A stretch of 64,000 bases of DNA from Lumbricus rubellus (lineage: Eukaryota > Annelida > Clitellata > Crassiclitellata > Lumbricidae): positions 50,398,762 to 50,462,761 of the forward strand of contig OX243812.1 of NCBI GenBank assembly GCA_945859605.1, given 5' to 3'. The notes beneath the pieces are model-generated. The model saw only the letters and a list, made by a program, of their open reading frames with translations, had not been told where the DNA came from and made no database searches. Positions 1 to 12,360 of this stretch are shown in pieces. Position numbers and translations under genes: made by a program. Positions within the stretch are counted from its first letter, which is position 1. Every line of letters begins with the position of its first letter.

Positions 1-1384
1 TAAGAACATATTATCGTCACATATATGGTTTCCAGAAATCAGCAAAGGCCACTAAGCTTTACAAATAATTGTAGGATATTTGGAAAAAGAAATTTGCCTT
101 TCAGTTTGCATTTGAAAATCTGTAATTGAAAATGATCGGTAGTTGTAAACTTAGACATAAGCCACATGACTTTGACAGCATTAAACTTTTAGTATGGATG
201 GCGTTTAATAAAAAATTGCATTGCATTGGTTTTTGCTTTACGATACTTGACACGTGTATTTTACTTTGCAACGGTGTTTAATCAAAATTGCATTTCCAAG
301 GTTTTTGCATTAGGATGTTCGGTAGCCTACTTGTATTCTACTTTCCATTTCTGATTTCAAACGAGTCAAATGACAATTATGTAGCATTGCACTTTGAGCA
401 TGATGGATGGTGTTTCATAAAAATTGCATTGCATTAAATTTTTAAATTACACTACTTGGCACTAGCATTTACATTGTAAGTTTGCATTTCAATAAAGTAA
501 AATGACTGACATAGCATTGAACTTCTCAGCATGTATGGTGTTTCATGAAATTGCATTGAATTAAGTTTTTTAGTTACGATACCTGGCATTTGCATTCAAC
601 TTTGCATTTTTATTGCATTAGGTTTTTAAGTGATGATCATATTAAGTTTTTCAATTATTATACTTGGCACTTTCTTTCAACTTTGCATTTGAATTGAGTA
701 AAATTGCATTAAGTTTTTCAGATACGATAATTGGCACTTTCATTCAACTTTGCATTTGAATTGAGTAAAATTGCATTGCATTAAGTTTTTCAGTTACTAT
801 GCATGGCACTTGCTTTCAAGATGCATTTGAATTGAGTGAAATTGCATTGATTCAAGTTTTTCAGTTATGATACCTGGCACTTGCATTCAACTTTGCATTT
901 GTATTGCATTAAGTGTCTCAGTTATGATGCATGGCACTTGCATTTAACTTTTGAATTGAGTAAAATTGCATTGCATCAAGTTTTTCAGTTACGATACCTG
1001 GCACTTGCATTCAACTTTGCATTTGAATTGCATTAAGTTTTTCAGTTACGATACCTGGCACTTGCAATCAACTTTGCATTTGTATCGCATTAAGTTTTTC
1101 AGTTACGATACATGGTACTTGCAATCAACTTTGCACTTGTATAGCATTAATTTTTAAGCAAAACCACTTGCATTCAACTTTGCATTTGTATTGCATTAAG
1201 TTTTTCAGTTACGATACATGGTACTAGCATTTAACTTGGCAACTGAATTGAGTAAAATTGCATTGCATTAAGCTTTTCAATTATGATAACTGGCAATTGC
1301 ATTCAACTTTGCATTTGCATTGCAGTAATTTTTCATTTATGATAACTAGCAGTTGCATTCAAGTTTGCATTTGTATTGCATTAA

Positions 1385-2261
1385 GAGTCCGTACGGATTT
1401 TGGGGAAATATGAGCACCAGAGATTAGACGTTTCTAAAGGAGTAACTGACAAAGTCACTTCTGTTTTGCCTGTTGCAAAGGGGTTTGCTGACAACGTTTT
1501 GATAAGTGACTTTCCTGTCGCCGAAATTATTACTGATTCTGTTGTGCAAAACCATTCAGTTCCTTGTGAAGTTGCGCTCAATGTTGCCTGTGAGACTGCT
1601 GCATTACCAGCTGAAATTCATCAAAATGCAGTAGCATCTTCAGGGGTGCCTCCAAATTTCACAACAATACTTTCCTCTTTCAAAGAGTACATGTCTAGCA
1701 TTGAGGCTGGCAGGAAGGCAAGGCCTGAAATGTATGTCCTGGGTGCGAGGCAAGTAATGGAGTCTGTTGGTATGGAATTTGCCAGACTCACAAGATTGAA
1801 CGTGAGAAAAAATTATTATGAACCTCTTCAGGATAAAATTAAATCAAAACACGGCTTCAAATTCAGTATCAAAATTGTAAGAAATAAGCTCAAATTTTTG
1901 GAATACTTTTGTAATTATTTGACAAGCGATTACTGTGCGGAATGGGTTTTAGAGAGTTGGGTCAATGAGATCAAGAAACTGCGAGAGGCACTTCCAGGGT
2001 GGCGACAGTCGCTGCGTGGCCCATGTACTGTAACTGTAGAGTGTAGAGGAACTGAACAGGCGGGTGTTGGATGGGCAAGAACCAGTCACAAGGGATGACA
2101 TTGCGAAGTACAGAACGTCGCAATACTCTCTTGTGGCTACGCAAATCCTGCGGGATAGGTGTAAGCAACTTGACAGTACGACCCCTGCTGCGGAATTTAT
2201 ACAATGTCGAAACCACCTAATTGTTTTGCTATCGTTTACAAATGCAAGTGTCTGCATTTGA
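1385..2261 (+). pseudogene. Captured, frameshifted coding fragment, copy 1
   Basis: Non-satellite sequence open from 1385 (after an in-frame TAA) to a TGA at 2096-2098, giving 232 residues from the TTG at 1400. No ATG opens the frame. A second piece in another frame covers 2064-2261 and, read back to about 2043, gives residues that look like the natural continuation. So the fragment carries a +1 frame break near 2030-2045. The second piece ends where satellite resumes at about 2245. The composition (YLTSDYCAEWVLESW, EFIQCRNHLIVLLSFTNA) resembles the N-terminal and core-start region of large tyrosine-recombinase-like (Crypton-type) ORFs of marine invertebrates. That is a recollection of family style, not a search result. 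Function in this state is unlikely. Confidence 0.5.
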
Positions 2262-2855
2262 ATTGCATTAAGTTTTTCAGTTACGATACCTCGCACTTGC
2301 ATTTAACTTTGCATTTGTATTGCATTAAGTTTTTCAGTTATGATACCTGGCAATTGCATTCCACTTTGCATTTGAATTGCATTAAGTTTTTCAGTTACGA
2401 TACCTCGCACTTGCATTCAACTTTGCATTTGTATTGCATTAAGTTTTTCAGTTACGATCCATGGTACTTGCATTCAACTTTGCATTGCATTAAGTGTCTG
2501 AGTTATGATACCTGGCACTTGCATTTAATGTTGTGTTTGAATAGAGTAAAATTGCATTCATTAAGTTTTTCAGTTACGATACATGGTACTTGCAATCATC
2601 TTTGCACTTGTATAGCATTAATTTTTAAGCAAAACCACTTGCATTCAACTTTGCATTTGTATTGCATTAAGTTTTTCAGTTACGATACATGGTACTAGCA
2701 TTTAACTTGGCAACTGAATTGAGTAAAATTGCATTGCATTAAGCTTTTCAATTATGATAACTGGCAATTGCATTCAACTTTGCATTTGCATTGCAGTAAT
2801 TTTTCATTTATGATAACTAGCAGTTGCATTCAAGTTTGCATTTGTATTGCATTAA

Positions 2856-3732
2856 GAGTCCGTACGGATTTTGGGGAAATATGAGCACCAGAGATTAGAC
2901 GTTTCTAAAGGAGTAACTGACAAAGTCACTTCTGTTTTGCCTGTTGCAAAGGGGTTTGCTGACAACGTTTTGATAAGTGACTTTCCTGTCGCCGAAATTA
3001 TTACTGATTCTGTTGTGCAAAACCATTCAGTTCCTTGTGAAGTTGCGCTCAATGTTGCCTGTGAGACTGCTGCATTACCAGCTGAAATTCATCAAAATGC
3101 AGTAGCATCTCCAGGGGTGCCTCCAAATTTCACAACAATACTTTCCTCTTTCAAAGAGTACATGTCTAGCATTGAGGCTGGCAGGAAGGCAAGGCCTGAA
3201 ATGTATGTCCTGGGTGCGAGGCAAGTAATGGAGTCTGTTGGTATGGAATTTGCCAGACTCACAAGATTGAACGTGAGAAAAAATTATTATGAACCTCTTC
3301 AGGATAAAATTAAATCAAAACACGGCTTCAAATTCAGTATCAAAACTGTAAGAAATAAGCTCAAATTTTTGGAATACTTTTGTAATTATTTGACAAGCGA
3401 TTACTGTGCGGAATGGGTTTTAGAGAGTTGGGTCAATGAGATCAAGAAACTGCGAGAGGCACTTCCAGGGTGGCGACAGTCGCTGCGTGGCCCATGTACT
3501 GTAACTGTAGAGTGTAGAGGAACTGAACAGGCGGGTGTTGGATGGGCAAGAACCAGTCACAAGGGATGACATTGCGAAGTACAGAACGTCGCAATACTCT
3601 CTTGTGGCTACGCAAATCCTGCGGGATAGGTGTAAGCAACTTGACAGTACGACCCCTGCTGCGGAATTTATACAATGTCGAAACCACCTAATTGTTTTGC
3701 TATCGTTTACAAATGCAAGTGTCTGCATTTGA
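2856..3732 (+). pseudogene. Captured coding fragment, copy 2
   Basis: Second copy in the 1471-bp array, with the 232-residue frame at 2871-3569 and the shifted continuation at 3535-3732. It has the same frame break as copy 1, so the break predates amplification. Two substitutions relative to copy 1 both change amino acids (Ser to Pro at the position matching 1640, Ile to Thr at the position matching 1875). Confidence 0.5.
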
Positions 3733-4326
3733 ATTGCATTAAGTTTTTCAGTTACGATACCTCGCACTTGCATTTAACTTTGCATTTGTATTGCATTAAG
3801 TTTTTCAGTTATGATACCTGGCAATTGCATTCCACTTTGCATTTGAATTGCATTAAGTTTTTCAGTTACGATACCTCGCACTTGCATTCAACTTTGCATT
3901 TGTATTGCATTAAGTTTTTCAGTTACGATCCATGGTACTTGCATTCAACTTTGCATTGCATTAAGTGTCTGAGTTATGATACCTGGCACTTGCATTTAAT
4001 GTTGTGTTTGAATAGAGTAAAATTGCATTCATTAAGTTTTTCAGTTACGATACATGGTACTTGCAATCATCTTTGCACTTGTATAGCATTAATTTTTAAG
4101 CAAAACCACTTGCATTCAACTTTGCATTTGTATTGCATTAAGTTTTTCAGTTACGATACATGGTACTAGCATTTAACTTGGCAACTGAATTGAGTAAAAT
4201 TGCATTGCATTAAGCTTTTCAATTATGATAACTGGCAATTGCATTCAACTTTGCATTTGCATTGCAGTAATTTTTCATTTATGATAACTAGCAGTTGCAT
4301 TCAAGTTTGCATTTGTATTGCATTAA

Positions 4327-5203
4327 GAGTCCGTACGGATTTTGGGGAAATATGAGCACCAGAGATTAGACGTTTCTAAAGGAGTAACTGACAAAGTCAC
4401 TTCTGTTTTGCCTGTTGCAAAGGGGTTTGCTGACAACGTTTTGATAAGTGACTTTCCTGTCGCCGAAATTATTACTGATTCTGTTGTGCAAAACCATTCA
4501 GTTCCTTGTGAAGTTGCGCTCAATGTTGCCTGTGAGACTGCTGCATTACCAGCTGAAATTCATCAAAATGCAGTAGCATCTCCAGGGGTGCCTCCAAATT
4601 TCACAACAATACTTTCCTCTTTCAAAGAGTACATGTCTAGCATTGAGGCTGGCAGGAAGGCAAGGCCTGAAATGTATGTCCTGGGTGCGAGGCAAGTAAT
4701 GGAGTCTGTTGGTATGGAATTTGCCAGACTCACAAGATTGAACGTGAGAAAAAATTATTATGAACCTCTTCAGGATAAAATTAAATCAAAACACGGCTTC
4801 AAATTCAGTATCAAAACTGTAAGAAATAAGCTCAAATTTTTGGAATACTTTTGTAATTATTTGACAAGCGATTACTGTGCGGAATGGGTTTTAGAGAGTT
4901 GGGTCAATGAGATCAAGAAACTGCGAGAGGCACTTCCAGGGTGGCGACAGTCGCTGCGTGGCCCATGTACTGTAACTGTAGAGTGTAGAGGAACTGAACA
5001 GGCGGGTGTTGGATGGGCAAGAACCAGTCACAAGGGATGACATTGCGAAGTACAGAACGTCGCAATACTCTCTTGTGGCTACGCAAATCCTGCGGGATAG
5101 GTGTAAGCAACTTGACAGTACGACCCCTGCTGCGGAATTTATACAATGTCGAAACCACCTAATTGTTTTGCTATCGTTTACAAATGCAAGTGTCTGCATT
5201 TGA
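4327..5203 (+). pseudogene. Captured coding fragment, copy 3
   Basis: Third copy, with frames at 4342-5040 and 5006-5203. Its conceptual translation is identical to copy 2, including the frame break. Confidence 0.5.
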
Positions 5204-5797
5204 ATTGCATTAAGTTTTTCAGTTACGATACCTCGCACTTGCATTTAACTTTGCATTTGTATTGCATTAAGTTTTTCAGTTATGATACCTGGCAATTGCA
5301 TTCCACTTTGCATTTGAATTGCATTAAGTTTTTCAGTTACGATACCTCGCACTTGCATTCAACTTTGCATTTGTATTGCATTAAGTTTTTCAGTTACGAT
5401 CCATGGTACTTGCATTCAACTTTGCATTGCATTAAGTGTCTGAGTTATGATACCTGGCACTTGCATTTAATGTTGTGTTTGAATAGAGTAAAATTGCATT
5501 CATTAAGTTTTTCAGTTACGATACATGGTACTTGCAATCATCTTTGCACTTGTATAGCATTAATTTTTAAGCAAAACCACTTGCATTCAACTTTGCATTT
5601 GTATTGCATTAAGTTTTTCAGTTACGATACATGGTACTAGCATTTAACTTGGCAACTGAATTGAGTAAAATTGCATTGCATTAAGCTTTTCAATTATGAT
5701 AACTGGCAATTGCATTCAACTTTGCATTTGCATTGCAGTAATTTTTCATTTATGATAACTAGCAGTTGCATTCAAGTTTGCATTTGTATTGCATTAA

Positions 5798-6674
5798 GAG
5801 TCCGTACGGATTTTGGGGAAATATGAGCACCAGAGATTAGACGTTTCTAAAGGAGTAACTGACAAAGTCACTTCTGTTTTGCCTGTTGCAAAGGGGTTTG
5901 CTGACAACGTTTTGATAAGTGACTTTCCTGTCGCCGAAATTATTACTGATTCTGTTGTGCAAAACCATTCAGTTCCTTGTGAAGTTGCGCTCAATGTTGC
6001 CTGTGAGACTGCTGCATTACCAGCTGAAATTCATCAAAATGCAGTAGCATCTCCAGGGGTGCCTCCAAATTTCACAACAATACTTTCCTCTTTCAAAGAG
6101 TACATGTCTAGCATTGAGGCTGGCAGGAAGGCAAGGCCTGAAATGTATGTCCTGGGTGCGAGGCAAGTAATGGAGTCTGTTGGTATGGAATTTGCCAGAC
6201 TCACAAGATTGAACGTGAGAAAAAATTATTATGAACCTCTTCAGGATAAAATTAAATCAAAACACGGCTTCAAATTCAGTATCAAAACTGTAAGAAATAA
6301 GCTCAAATTTTTGGAATACTTTTGTAATTATTTGACAAGCGATTACTGTGCGGAATGGGTTTTAGAGAGTTGGGTCAATGAGATCAAGAAACTGCGAGAG
6401 GCACTTCCAGGGTGGCGACAGTCGCTGCGTGGCCCATGTACTGTAACTGTAGAGTGTAGAGGAACTGAACAGGCGGGTGTTGGATGGGCAAGAACCAGTC
6501 ACAAGGGATGACATTGCGAAGTACAGAACGTCGCAATACTCTCTTGTGGCTACGCAAATCCTGCGGGATAGGTGTAAGCAACTTGACAGTACGACCCCTG
6601 CTGCGGAATTTATACAATGTCGAAACCACCTAATTGTTTTGCTATCGTTTACAAATGCAAGTGTCTGCATTTGA
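5798..6674 (+). pseudogene. Captured coding fragment, copy 4
   Basis: Fourth copy, with frames at 5813-6511 and 6477-6674. Translation is identical to copies 2 and 3. The satellite 3' of it differs at a few bases (near 7010-7035), and the next partial unit lacks the captured segment. Confidence 0.5.
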
Positions 6675-8400
6675 ATTGCATTAAGTTTTTCAGTTACGAT
6701 ACCTCGCACTTGCATTTAACTTTGCATTTGTATTGCATTAAGTTTTTCAGTTATGATACCTGGCAATTGCATTCCACTTTGCATTTGAATTGCATTAAGT
6801 TTTTCAGTTACGATACCTCGCACTTGCATTCAACTTTGCATTTGTATTGCATTAAGTTTTTCAGTTACGATCCATGGTACTTGCATTCAACTTTGCATTG
6901 CATTAAGTGTCTGAGTTATGATACCTGGCACTTGCATTTAATGTTGTGTTTGAATAGAGTAAAATTGCATTCATTAAGTTTTTCAGTTACGATACATGGT
7001 ACTTGCAATCAACTTTGCACTTGTATAGCATTATTTTTTAAGCAAAACCACTTGCATTCAACTTTGCATTTGTATTGCATTAAGTTTTTCAGTTACGATA
7101 CATGGTACTAGCATTTAACTTGGCAACTGAATTGAGTAAAATTGCATTGCATTAAGCTTTTCAATTATGATAACTGGCAATTGCATTCAACTTTGCATTT
7201 GCATTGCAGTAAATTTTCATTTATGATAACTAGCACTTGCATTCAACTTTGCATTTGTATTGCATTAAGTTTTTCAGTTACGATACATGGCACTTGCATT
7301 CAACTTTGCATTTGTATTGCATTAAGTTTTTCAGTTACGATACATGGTACTTGCATTCAACTTTGCATTTGTATTGCATTAGGTTTTTAAGTGATGATCA
7401 TATTAAGTTTTTCAATTATTATACTTGGCACTTGCTTTCAACTTTGCATTTGAATTGAGTAAAATTGCATTAAGTTTTTCATATTCGATAAGTGGCACTT
7501 TCATTCAACTTTGCATTTGAATTGAGTAAAATTGCATTGCATTAAGTTTTTCAGTTACTATGCATGGCACTTGCTTTCAAGATGCATTTGAATTGAGTAA
7601 AATTGCATTGCATCAAGTTTTTCAATTACGATACCTGGCACTTGCGTTCAACTTTGCATTTGGATTGCATCAAGTTTTTCAATTACGATACCTGGCACTT
7701 GCATTCAACTTTGCATTTGTATTGCATTAAGTGTCTGAGTTATGATACCTGGCACTTGCATTAAACTTTGCATTTGTATTGCATTAAGTGTCTGAGTTAT
7801 GATACCTGGCACTCGCATTCAACTTTGCATTTGTATTGCATTAAGTGTCTGAGTTATGATACCTGGCACTCGCATTTAATGTTGTGTTTGAATTGATTAA
7901 AATTGCATTGCATTAAGTTTTTCAGTTACGATACATGGTACTTGCATTCAACTTTGCATTTGTATCGCATTAATTTTTTCAGCAAAAATACCTACCACTT
8001 GCATTCAACTTTGCATTTGTATTGCATTAAGATTTTCAGTTATGATACATGGTACTAGCATTTAACTTGGCAATTGAATTGAGTAAAATTGCATTGCATT
8101 AAGTTTTTCAATTATGATAACTGGCAATTGCATTCAACTTTGCATTTGCATTACAGTAATTTTTAATTTATGATAACTAGCACTTGCATTCAAATTTGCA
8201 TTTGTGTTGCATTGAGTTTTTCACTTTTGATACCTGGTCCTTGCATTTAGTGTCATACGACTGTGACATAGTATTGAAATTGTAAGCATAGATGAAATTT
8301 AATAAAAATTTCATTGCATTGCACAGTGTTTTGGATCACTATGCTCGGTACTTGTATTTTACTTTGCATTCGAAATGAGTTCCTTGGCTGCTTTACAAAT

Positions 8401-8529
8401 TGTGATGCTAGGTGATATTTGTTGAGTTACACACAGCCACACACACCACATATATATTTCTATATATATATACACAATTACACATATATTATGCACGACA
8501 TCCATACATGCCTGCATATGGCCTATCCC

Positions 8530-8566
<37 letters not shown>

Positions 8567-9449
8567 GTATATATATTATATAAAATTATATATATTTATA
8601 CATATATATTATATACGTGTGTGTTTGTGTGTTAAAGACACATAGCATAGATGCTACTTTTTTAATTGGTATTACACTGTGTTGAGAATGCTGTATTACT
8701 GGATTTTTAAAGACTTGTTTGCATTGGGTGCAAAACCATTTTTTTATGAATTAAAGATTGAACACTGATATTGCGTTATATACTTTTTTACTGTTGATAT
8801 GAAAGTCTGCAAGAGATGGTGCATTATGGAGTGGTTACGAAACTGTTTTAAACAGTCATTAGATACAAAGAAATGTGAGAACTGTGCATGACTATGGGAA
8901 ATGCTGTAGACCCCAAGTATGACAGTAGGTCGACATCTGATATCGACTGTGGATGACTATGCGAAATGGTGTAGATTCCAAAGACTGTACGCAGTGGAGG
9001 TCCATATAGTTATGATTATTGAAACTGGATTGGTTATGAGATTATGCCATTTTAACGCATTACTATTAATCAGGGATATCATGAATATCATATATAGGCT
9101 TACATTAATAAGTTGGTCTCTGAAAAATTCTCAAAGATTTACATTACAATTAGTCAAACAAGTCATTCAATGCCAAGCATGGAAGCATGCAAGTAATCAA
9201 AGTTGAGGAATTGTAAAACTTTTCGGCGGCCTATGGTTGTCATGCATAGCTAACGAATTTCGTAATAACAGCCACGAGTCCGCTGATCAATGTGCACTGA
9301 GAAACTATGCTGTGCATGCAGCATAACACACAAATCCCAGACAATTAAAAAAGGCACCTAAATAGGTAAATGCTTCTGGCAGTCCGCAACAACGGTGGAG
9401 GTAGGAGGGCTCTGATGATTGAAATGCATCCTACAACTTGCCAAATCTT
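8401..9449. other. Non-coding stretch with an AT microsatellite
   Basis: 8446-8625 is a run of TATATA with CACA interruptions. From 8640 to 9449 the sequence looks unique and AT-rich, with no exon-like or RNA gene signal that I can see. Confidence 0.6.
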
Positions 9450-10680
9450 GCTTTTCTCATGACCACATGTATTTCACACAAAAATTACACTGCTTTTTCA
9501 CAAAGTTTAATCCATTTACTCTTCCCCTTCACACCCCTCGTTGTTTAAACTCCAAACATCATCCACCCAAGTCTGACTGTGTCAGTTTGGACCCTTCTCC
9601 TATTATTTTTTTTTATTGATTAAGCACTTATGAACAAACCTGAAACTAACCGACACATTGGGCCCGGATACTATAATTATTTCCGGCATTAAGTGGGGTC
9701 TACGTCTACTGCGGTATACATAATTTATGTGGAACGATTGCACACAGCAAAAGCTAACCTACGCTAACCTTAAATTACTTAAAATGTAAATAAGAAATTA
9801 TAATAAGCATAACGGCAGGCACACAACTGAAAGACGAGACTATAGAATAGGGGGCGACGTCTTGCTGAGCAATTGTGAGTGAAGGACTTGCTCAAGGTCG
9901 CTACGCGGCGTCTAGAGGTGGATTCGAACCTCGAATCTTCAGGCAACGACGCCACTGTAACACCACGGCGCCCCACAATAATTTATTTTGACCACCAGCA
10001 AACGCACAGTAGTTTACAGAGGAAATAAACCTTCATGCAAAGTTATAACAACGTTCGCATAATAAAACTTCTTTTAGCAAAAGAATCAACTCTATGAAGT
10101 GTTAGATTATGTGGCCTGGGTCGAGTATTGTATTGAGTAAACTTTTGGGGAGGGAGGAGGTCGTAAAGAAGGTGGCAAGGTTTCGGAATGTGAGAGACAA
10201 CTTCATATAAAATACCCATCCCATTATAATATATTTATCTAAAACAGTAGGGACAAATGAGTTGAACAATACATGATTTATTAACACAAATAATGGAATG
10301 AATTTTTTTAGCTATTGCGTAAAGATTACATGCCACAAAATGGTCGAACTAAAGACAAGCAAGCACTAGTGAGCAGCGGTGGCTCATTTTTACTAATTTT
10401 TAGTCTTAGTCTACTACTGCTTGAACTGAATATAATAAGCCTATAATATCGCTTGTTGTAAAGTTTATAATTTTTATGGAAAATTGCTACTTTCATCCAT
10501 TCAACGCTCAAATATATTGAAATATTTTTATAGCCTATAGCGTAAGTAAGTAAGTAGGCCTCTTAGCCGCCTCTATTCAACCAGCTGCATTCCACATCCT
10601 AGTGTTGAAACATAATTATAGCCTATAATAAGCCAGCTTATTTTAAAATTTATTTAAATGCTACTGGAACCGCGCAGGAT
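9450..10680. repeat. Old duplicated block, copy 1
   Basis: Three segments recur in the same order further on: 9450-9640 (around CACTGCTTTTTCA), 10196-10510 (ATAAAATACCCATCCCATTA to about TTTCATCCATT) and 10540-10680 (CCTCTATTCAACCAGCTGCA). The matching segments are at about 10810-11010, 11650-11975 and 12225-12350. The copies are clearly diverged. This copy is interrupted by a SINE at 9869-9978. Confidence 0.65.
9869..9978 (-). mobile_element. tRNA-derived SINE, 5' part
   Basis: On the minus strand it begins GGGGCGCCGTGGTGTTACAG (box A-like) and has a good box B, GGTTCGAATCC, at 9919-9929. It matches the full-length elements at 60593 and 62577 through the AAGTCCTTCACTCACAATTG region. The shared 3' tail is missing. 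It is not a tRNA gene because no acceptor stem pairing is present. Confidence 0.8.
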
Positions 10681-10809
10681 TACAGGAACATCCAATAGGC
10701 CTAGGCTAACGTAGGCTACAAACCAACCATCACAATGGGAAGGTGACATTAGTTGAAGTCTTAAACCACGTCTCTAAGCACTGAAACGATGCATGTACTA
10801 CATTGCAAA

Positions 10810-12360
10810 AAAGTCTTTCAGTTTCAATCAAAACTAAAACACTGCTTTTTCATAAATCCTACCCATATTCCTTTTCCCTTTCACATCTCTCACAGTTTTA
10901 ACTCCAAACACCATCCACCTTAACCGGCTGACTGCCTTTCTTGAACCCTTGGGCCTTGGCCAGTTGGTTTTGTTCTGATTCAGCCGGCCCTTATGAACAA
11001 GACTGATTCCCGTGACTTCGCTTTTGTAGGTGCTGTAAAATTTTAGAGTTTACGATTTGCGATAATGATGACGACATTGCAGAAGACTAAAGAGTCAATC
11101 CACAAATAGGACCATTATACCGGGTTAACCAGTTGAGACACCTAAGAATTTGGTCATACACATGACCTTGCCGCCCTTCGAGCTCTTCGATCGCTCTACG
11201 ACTAGCCTACGGGGGAGCTTTTGGTTCCTCGAGCTCGCACTTCTACAAGACAGCGCCGAGCCTTTTCTACTGTGGGTCCCGCTATCTGGAATGGCCTCCC
11301 ACTAAACTTGCGACTTATGCCTAGACTAAATTCACCTGCTTTTTATAAGTCGCTGAAAACCTATTATTTTAGCTGTGGCTGGGCTGGGAGCGCCTCTGAG
11401 TAGGTTTCTTGAAGAAGCGCTATATAAATTCACGAAATGAATGAATGAAATAAGCATTACGGCAAGCTAAAAAATATGTTTTGCTCTTCACAGGCAATTG
11501 TTTATTGTTGCAAACAATATTCGACGACTTTCTTCATAGAGACGGCAATGCCTATATTAGGCTACCACTAGAGGCGCTAGACACTATTCACGCGGTTGTT
11601 CGTCACTACGTTACCAGCGTATGCAATGCCAGGTCTTGGAGTGGGACAAACAATTTAATATAAAATACCCATCCCATTAGCCTATACGTTTACATAAAAA
11701 AATAATACGCATAAATGAACTAAACAATTCATAACTTACGATCACCCATAATGAAGTGATTGACAAGAAATTATAGCTATTAGAGCAATAATTTCGGGCT
11801 GGGCTATAAATTCTGCACAAAATGGTCAAGCTAATAACAATGAGTACCTAGTCCTAGTGGCTCATTTTCAACAATTTTTAGTTTTAATAGTACTGCTTTA
11901 ATTGAATTATTTCGCTTGTTGTAAAGTTTATAATATTTTATGGGAAAAGTACTGCTTTTATCCATTTGAGGCATGTTTTTTAACAGCGCACATAGCTGTC
12001 GTCCTTGCTATAAATTAGGTTAGGCCTACTGCATTAGACGCTAGGCAACAGCCAACCCTAGGTCTACGTATTTGCCAAAGTTACTAGACGCAAACTATTA
12101 TAACGTCACGATCCTTGACGATGATTGCACCTGTTATATAGGCCTAGGCTAGTCTAATCATTGGTTAGGGCTAGGCTAATGTGCTTCGACGCATAAGCAG
12201 ATCCTTATAATTTATTATGTAGTATTAGTAAGTAAGTGAGCCTCTATTCAACCAGCTGCACGCATTCCAGTGTTCAGATATCATATTATTAGGCCTATAG
12301 GCTAATAAGCAAGTTTCTTTTAAAATTATTCAGGCGCTACAGGAAACAAATTTATTAAGA
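10810..12360. repeat. Old duplicated block, copy 2
   Basis: This repeats the three segments of 9450-10680 in the same order, with spacings changed by insertions. It carries a LINE 3' end (11161-11455) where copy 1 does not. TAGGCCTA-rich sequence follows. Confidence 0.6.
11161..11455 (+). mobile_element. LINE 3' end with reverse-transcriptase C-terminus
   Basis: A 60-residue frame at 11221-11403 contains FSTVGPAIWNGLPLNLR and SPAFYKSLKTYYF. This is the pattern typical of the extreme C-terminus of non-LTR (CR1/L2/Jockey-like) reverse transcriptases. Upstream sequence (11161-11220) continues the element. The stop codon lies in the 3' tail GGGAGCGCCTCTGAGTAGG, followed by GCGCTATATAAATTC and ATGA repeats. 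The 5' end is truncated. The same tail ends the SINEs in this window, so this LINE family is a plausible source of their retrotransposition machinery. Confidence 0.8.

Larger units (their letters stand above)
1133..7016 (+). repeat. Four head-to-tail copies of a 1471-bp higher-order unit
   Basis: Landmarks recur at exactly 1471-bp spacing, for example GCACTTGTATAGCATTA at 1133 and 2604 and the open frame at 1400, 2871, 4342 and 5813. Approximate units are 1133-2603, 2604-4074, 4075-5545 and 5546-7016. A partial fifth unit (7017 to about 7250) has only the satellite part. Each full unit is satellite plus about 870 bp of non-satellite sequence. Copy 1 differs from copies 2-4 at 1640 and 1875. 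Copy 4 differs near 7010-7035. Otherwise the copies look identical, which means recent amplification or gene conversion, or an assembly effect. Confidence 0.93.
1..8400. repeat. 57-bp satellite field
   Basis: AT-rich tandem repeat with a core like GCATTAAGTTTTTCAGTTAC followed by GGCACTTGCATTCAACTTTG. Clean neighbouring units are 57 bp apart (for example 7261 to 7318). Units are diverged at 1-580, clear from about 580 to 8230, then fade. Because 57 is a multiple of three, stop-free readings of a 19-residue motif (CIKFFSYDT..) run through several units. These are a consequence of the period and not genes. No gene is seen in the satellite itself. Confidence 0.93.

Noticed and set aside
1949..2302. 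Minus-strand 117-codon frame, repeated four times
   Set aside because: Antisense to the captured fragment and running into satellite. No recognisable composition.
2204..2698. 164-codon open frame repeating CIKFFSYDT (and copies at 3675, 5146, 6617)
   Set aside because: It is the 57-bp satellite read in a frame kept open by its multiple-of-three period. Variation between units is not protein-like.
1133..7250. CRISPR-like regular repeats
   Set aside because: Units are long, contiguous and without spacers, in an animal genome with introns.
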